Shown here in pieces: positions 4,757 through 7,873 of a DNA stretch of 7,873 nucleotides (position 1 is its first letter; every line of letters starts with the position of its first letter). The stretch comes from Nitrososphaeraceae archaeon. Lineage in GTDB: Archaea; Thermoproteota; Nitrososphaeria; Nitrososphaerales; Nitrososphaeraceae. The DNA lies in assembly GCA_025922735.1 (NCBI GenBank), contig JAICHI010000048.1, forward strand, positions 1 to 7,873, read 5' to 3'. The position numbers and the translations under genes are program-made. A model generated the notes under the pieces. The model did no database searches. It was not told where the DNA came from and saw nothing but the letters and a program-made list of their open reading frames with translations.

Positions 4757-5569
4757 ATGACAAGGCTATTTGAACCCCACATCCACATGTACTCTCGGAC
4801 CACCGATGACTATGAAGCAATGTCCAAAGCGGGGATAGAGGTAATAGTCCAGCCATCATTCTGGCTTGGAAGTCCACGGACATCGGTTGGAACATTTGAG
4901 GACTATTGGGAACACATGATTACTTTTGAAACAAGCCGGGCAAGAGAGTATGGAATAGAGCACTTTGTCTGCATTTCAGTAAACCCAAAGGAGGCCATGG
5001 AACGGCCACTTGCCTTAGATGCTATGGAAGCCATGAAGAAATACTTGGACAGGGAACGCGTAGTAGCTGTCGGAGAGCTTGGATACAACCTCATAAATGA
5101 TCTCGAAGAGGAGGTGTTTGTAAAGCAGATGGATATTGCAGCAGAAAAGAACATGCTCATGACAGTTCACCTGCCGCACAATAACAAACCTGAAGGCATG
5201 CGACGTATTGAGCTGATATTAAATAGTGAGCGGGGCCGGCGCTACAATAGGCACGAAATCCTGATAGATCATAATGTCGAAGAAACAATTGAAAAGACGC
5301 TCGAGTTTGGCATGTGGGCTGGACTTTCAGTATATCCTGTATCTAAGCTGTCGCCAGAGCGTGCAATGAACATCATCAAAAAATATGGCACAGAAAGAAT
5401 AATGATTCATAGTGCAGCTGACTGGGGTCCATCAGACCCGCTCAGTGTCCCCCTTGTCGCAAGGGAAATGAGGAAGGCCAGCTTTAGCACCAATGAAATC
5501 GAGCGTGTAACATTCTATAACGCCTACGAATTCTTCAAGCAGTCATCCCGATTCACCTGGAAGCCGTAG
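4757..5569 (+). CDS. eboB: TatD-like metal-dependent hydrolase, EboB type
   Basis: The 270-residue protein is an amidohydrolase-fold (TatD-like) enzyme. It has the metal-binding HIH at 8-10, a likely bridging glutamate E107 in VGELGYN, H138 in TVHLPH, H172 in IDHN and the catalytic aspartate D222 in SAADWG. The wording around these motifs (PHIHMYSRTTDDYE near the N-terminus, FWLGSPRTSVGTF at 36-47, ADWGPSDPLSVP at 221-232) is the form I associate with EboB of the ebo cluster rather than with DNA-processing TatD. EboB is thought to act in the same metabolite pathway as EboC, but its reaction is unknown. The start is placed at ATG 4757, only a few residues before the conserved HIH. It is the first gene of a three-gene operon, with five bases before the next start. 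The match rests on memory of the family, not on a search. Confidence 0.87.
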   Translation: MTRLFEPHIHMYSRTTDDYEAMSKAGIEVIVQPSFWLGSPRTSVGTFEDYWEHMITFETSRAREYGIEHFVCISVNPKEAMERPLALDAMEAMKKYLDRERVVAVGELGYNLINDLEEEVFVKQMDIAAEKNMLMTVHLPHNNKPEGMRRIELILNSERGRRYNRHEILIDHNVEETIEKTLEFGMWAGLSVYPVSKLSPERAMNIIKKYGTERIMIHSAADWGPSDPLSVPLVAREMRKASFSTNEIERVTFYNAYEFFKQSSRFTWKP

Positions 5570-5574
5570 TAATA

Positions 5575-6438
5575 ATGATCAAGCTGGCATTTAGCACCAA
5601 TGCCTTCAAGCGATATTCCCTTGAAGATTCCATAAGAGAGATTGCAAAAGTAGGCTACAGCGGCGTTGAGATCCTGTGTGATATCCCACATGCGTATGCC
5701 CCCTCTTTTAAAGACGATCAGGTTAGATCGTTGAAGAAAACCCTTGCGTTGTCCAACATGCAAATCTCAAACCTCAATGCATTCACTCTATACGCAATTG
5801 GAGACACGTACCATCCTTCTTGGATAGATGATAGCAGAGAGATGCGTATAGAGCATACTATTGAATGCATAAGGCTTGCAAAAAGAATCGGAGCAAAGCA
5901 CCTGTCTACAGAGCCAGGGGGTCCAGTGGTGGCACCACCAGTACCATCCTCATCACAACAACAGGAACAGCAACAATACCAAGATATAAGCCGGTTTGAA
6001 AAAATATTTCTTGATGGATTGACAAGGGTAACAAAAATGGCAGAGGAAGAAGACATAAAAGTACTAATCGAGCCGGAACCAGGCCTTCTCATTGAAAATT
6101 CAAGGCAGTTTAAGAACTTCGTAACAAAAATTAATAATTCTAAGTACATAAGACTCAACTTTGACATTGGCCACTTTTATTGCGTAAATGAAGATCCGGC
6201 CAAAGTGGTCTATGAATTATCAGATTATATTGAGCACTTTCACTTGGCAGACATTGCGCACACTAGAATTCATAACCATCTAATCCCCGGCAAAGGCTCA
6301 ATCGATTTTCGTTCAGTTTTTGATGCAATGGATGACATCGGTTATCGTGGGTTTGTTACTGTCGAGCTCTATCCATACCAAGATAATCCGATATACGCAG
6401 CAAAAGAGGCGTACAGCTACCTTTGCAGCATAATGTAA
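5575..6438 (+). CDS. Xylose-isomerase-like TIM-barrel protein (sugar phosphate isomerase/epimerase family)
   Basis: The 287 residues form a xylose-isomerase-like TIM barrel of the AP endonuclease 2 superfamily, whose members isomerise or epimerise sugars and related compounds at a divalent metal. Candidate metal ligands are E166 (or E168) in LIEPEPG, D197 and H200 in NFDIGHF, H223 in HFHLAD and E264 in VTVELYPY; HLIPGKGSIDF (235-245) is also typical of the family. Between strands, residues 119-137 form a low-complexity Pro/Ser/Gln insert (PVPSSSQQQEQQQYQD region) that is unusual. The gene starts five bases after the EboB-like gene and its last 16 nt overlap the UbiA-like gene, so the three are surely cotranscribed. 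Bacterial ebo clusters contain a TIM-barrel protein, EboE, usually longer (about 400 residues); whether this one is its counterpart or a replacement is open, so no symbol is given. Confidence 0.85.
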   Translation: MIKLAFSTNAFKRYSLEDSIREIAKVGYSGVEILCDIPHAYAPSFKDDQVRSLKKTLALSNMQISNLNAFTLYAIGDTYHPSWIDDSREMRIEHTIECIRLAKRIGAKHLSTEPGGPVVAPPVPSSSQQQEQQQYQDISRFEKIFLDGLTRVTKMAEEEDIKVLIEPEPGLLIENSRQFKNFVTKINNSKYIRLNFDIGHFYCVNEDPAKVVYELSDYIEHFHLADIAHTRIHNHLIPGKGSIDFRSVFDAMDDIGYRGFVTVELYPYQDNPIYAAKEAYSYLCSIM

Positions 6439-7319
6439 GCCAACGCCTCAAAGAATACCTTCTGCTAATCAGGCTCCCAAACGTATTCACGACACCTTCT
6501 AATATATTGACTGGATACTTTGCAGCTGTTACAGTAGCCGAAGCAGACAGCGTGCATCTATTCGCACTTATGGTCTCATCAGGCTTGTTGTATATTGCAG
6601 GAATAGTTCTAAATGACTATTTTGACATTGAAATAGATAAAAGAGAACGTCCATCCAGACCCCTTCCTTCTGGAAATATCTCAAAAGGGCATGCTCTGGC
6701 CATTGCCTTGATTGCACTGTTAATTGCAAACACTATAGCCTTGGTACTTAGTCCTATCAGCCTTGCAGTGAGTCTAGCACTCACTCTTGCAATAATTGCT
6801 TACAACTATCGGCTAAAGCATGGTCTATCAGGTCCGTTTGCAATGGGTGCAACTAGGTTTCTAAACGTGATCTTCGGAGCAAGTCCTGTACTGCTATACA
6901 TCAATAATCATTCATATGCTATTTTAGGGGCGGCTGCGGCGTCACTATTTCTATACATAATGGCAATAACAATCCTAAGCAAAAAAGAAGCAGGAAATGA
7001 AAGACCAAATTCCACTATGGCCCTTTTGATGGTATTTGGTGTTATTTCGGCCGTAGCGGCTTTAGGCTTGTTTCTGCAACTGCAGTGGGCATTTATTCTA
7101 AACCTGTCGATATTTGCTGCGGTCATGATTGTTACTTTCAAGCAACATCTTATGAAAGAGTCGCCTTCCGTGCAAAAGGCAGTCCGAAACATGGTCATCT
7201 CCATCATAATACTTGATTCGGTATTTGTAACTGGGACAGCCGGCTTGCCTTATGGGCTTGCAACTATGCTTCTCATTGCACCTGCTGTAGTTCTAGCAAA
7301 AAAGTTGTATGTGACTTGA
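6423..7319 (+). CDS. eboC: UbiA-like prenyltransferase family membrane protein, EboC type
   Basis: The 298-residue protein is very hydrophobic with about eight or nine membrane segments, as in UbiA prenyltransferases, which join a polyprenyl diphosphate to an acceptor in the membrane. The first Asp-rich motif is present as LNDYFDIEID (N64, D65, D68, D72), followed by KRERPSRPLPSG. The second Asp-rich motif of active UbiA enzymes (DxxxD after the fifth or sixth helix) is absent; the equivalent region reads ITILSKKEAGNERP (182-195). This, together with RLPNVFTTPSNILTGY near the N-terminus and PFAMGATRFLNVIFGAS in the middle, is the pattern I associate with EboC. The start is a TTG at 6423, inside the end of the preceding gene (16-nt overlap); no ATG is available near the conserved N-terminus. 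The overlap implies translational coupling. Whether it transfers a prenyl group or carries a metabolite is not known. Confidence 0.87.
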   Translation: MQHNVSQRLKEYLLLIRLPNVFTTPSNILTGYFAAVTVAEADSVHLFALMVSSGLLYIAGIVLNDYFDIEIDKRERPSRPLPSGNISKGHALAIALIALLIANTIALVLSPISLAVSLALTLAIIAYNYRLKHGLSGPFAMGATRFLNVIFGASPVLLYINNHSYAILGAAAASLFLYIMAITILSKKEAGNERPNSTMALLMVFGVISAVAALGLFLQLQWAFILNLSIFAAVMIVTFKQHLMKESPSVQKAVRNMVISIIILDSVFVTGTAGLPYGLATMLLIAPAVVLAKKLYVT

Positions 7320-7682
7320 TGTCGACTTGTCTACCGACTATTAAATAAGTACTGATAATAAAATACAGACGCCCATAATAGAATTTGAATATTCTCCTAC
7401 TGGGAATAATATATAGGAACAGTCTTATACAACTTAGTCCTGTTTCAGCTGTCACTATATATCCCCTCACTGCTTAGTATCTTTCATATAGTGAAGCTAA
7501 ACTTTACAACAGAATTGAGGTGCTACTCTGTGTTTGTTACCGAATTAATTACAAGATGAACCTTTTTATTTATTACTTAATCCAATAAAAAGAACTTATA
7601 GAACTAAGATATAAGATAGACTCTACGTCTTTTTTTTCCACTAAGAGCAACCCTTTTGTTTAAATGCCTGAAAAGGAGCACT
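7320..7682. other. AT-rich intergenic region after the ebo-like operon
   Basis: No gene is visible in these 363 bases. The region holds a perfect 9-bp inverted repeat (7562-7570 with 7584-7592), a bulged hairpin around 7389-7411 (TATTC-CC with GG-GAATA), and eight consecutive T (7630-7637) that could end plus-strand transcription. TATA-like words at 7608-7620 and GTTTAAATG near 7658-7666 are candidate promoter elements for the gene at the right edge. Confidence 0.4.
7562..7592. repeat. Perfect 9-bp inverted repeat (possible terminator hairpin)
   Basis: CTTTTTATT (7562-7570) and AATAAAAAG (7584-7592) are exact reverse complements around a 13-nt loop. Being T-rich on both strands, it could support termination in either direction, but it lies about 240 nt after the UbiA-like stop. 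Confidence 0.4.
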
Positions 7683-7873
7683 ATGGTGATGATTATTCCT
7701 AAAGCATTCTTTATCGCCGCAGCGGTGGCTATTCTCATTTTCTCTATGACCGGAACATCATATCAGCAGGTGCAACTCCTCTTTGATGATAGTGAAGAAG
7801 AAGATGCAGTAGAAGAAGAAGATGCAGTAGAAGAAGAAGATGCAGTAGAAGAAGAAGATGCAGTAGAAGAAGA
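7683..7873 (+). CDS. Membrane-anchored or secreted protein with EEEDAV tandem repeats (partial, runs off the window)
   Basis: The frame opens at ATG 7683 with GGAG four bases before it (7675-7678); a second ATG at 7689 has ten-base spacing and is also possible. The first residues, MVMIIPKAFF followed by IAAAVAILIFSM, form one hydrophobic segment like an uncleaved anchor or signal peptide. After TGTSYQQVQLLFDDS the protein enters an array of the acidic six-residue unit EEEDAV, encoded by an exact 18-bp DNA repeat. Four complete copies and part of a fifth lie before the window ends. At least 63 codons are visible and the frame is open at the edge. I do not recognise the family. A strongly acidic repeat outside the membrane suggests a surface or cation-binding segment, which is inference. 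Confidence 0.65.
   Translation, partial: MVMIIPKAFFIAAAVAILIFSMTGTSYQQVQLLFDDSEEEDAVEEEDAVEEEDAVEEEDAVEE
7794..7873 (+). repeat. Perfect 18-bp tandem repeat (4.4 copies visible)
   Basis: The unit GAAGAAGAAGATGCAGTA repeats without a mismatch at 7794-7811, 7812-7829, 7830-7847 and 7848-7865, with eight bases of a fifth copy before the window ends. The unit is a multiple of three, so gain or loss of copies keeps the reading frame. Confidence 0.97.

Noticed and set aside
4757..5569. Calling the hydrolase a DNA-repair type TatD nuclease
   Set aside because: The metal motifs are shared, but the surrounding conserved segments and the adjacency to an EboC-like gene fit the EboB subgroup better.

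Overview
This window comes from an archaeon, most probably an ammonia-oxidising Nitrososphaerota (Thaumarchaeota), perhaps of the Nitrososphaera (soil, I.1b) type. The evidence is the archaeal/eukaryotic-type ribosomal stalk proteins L10 (P0) and L12 (P1, with the Ala-rich hinge and acidic GLSSLFG tail), archaeal initiation factor aIF1A, a tRNA-Ala interrupted at the 37/38 archaeal intron position, TATA-like box A elements about 27 nt upstream of both tRNAs, and the lack of encoded CCA ends. The lineage assignment rests on the overall look of the proteins and was not tested by a search.

The left half (1-3431) is translation housekeeping plus small zinc proteins. L10 (+) follows the last codons of an upstream gene, which by usual archaeal order would be L1. 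The L12 gene, normally next in that operon, lies on the opposite strand and converges on L10 across a 387-nt spacer. Then come tRNA-Ala(TGC) (-), a 40-residue C2H2 zinc-finger protein (-), aIF1A (-), tRNA-Ile(GAT) (+) and a short zinc-ribbon protein (+). The family-typical N-terminus of aIF1A continues 14 codons upstream of its first ATG and ends at an ATA codon, so its true start may be non-AUG.

The right half (3640-7319) looks like a small metabolic module. A medium-chain zinc dehydrogenase (-) diverges from a tight three-gene plus-strand operon: a TatD-like metal hydrolase of the EboB type, a xylose-isomerase-like TIM-barrel protein, and a UbiA-type membrane protein of the EboC type. The last two overlap by 16 nt. 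EboB and EboC belong to the bacterial/algal 'ebo' cluster, which is linked to handling or export of a secondary metabolite (scytonemin in cyanobacteria) but whose chemistry is unresolved. A compact archaeal version with a TIM-barrel partner and a divergent dehydrogenase, and without EboA, EboD or EboF in this window, is the most interesting system here. A plausible reading is that the soluble enzymes act on a polar or sugar-like precursor and the membrane protein handles a lipophilic intermediate, but the substrate cannot be read from the sequence.

The right edge (7683 onward) enters a gene encoding a membrane-anchored or secreted protein with a perfect 18-bp tandem repeat (EEEDAV units) that runs off the window.
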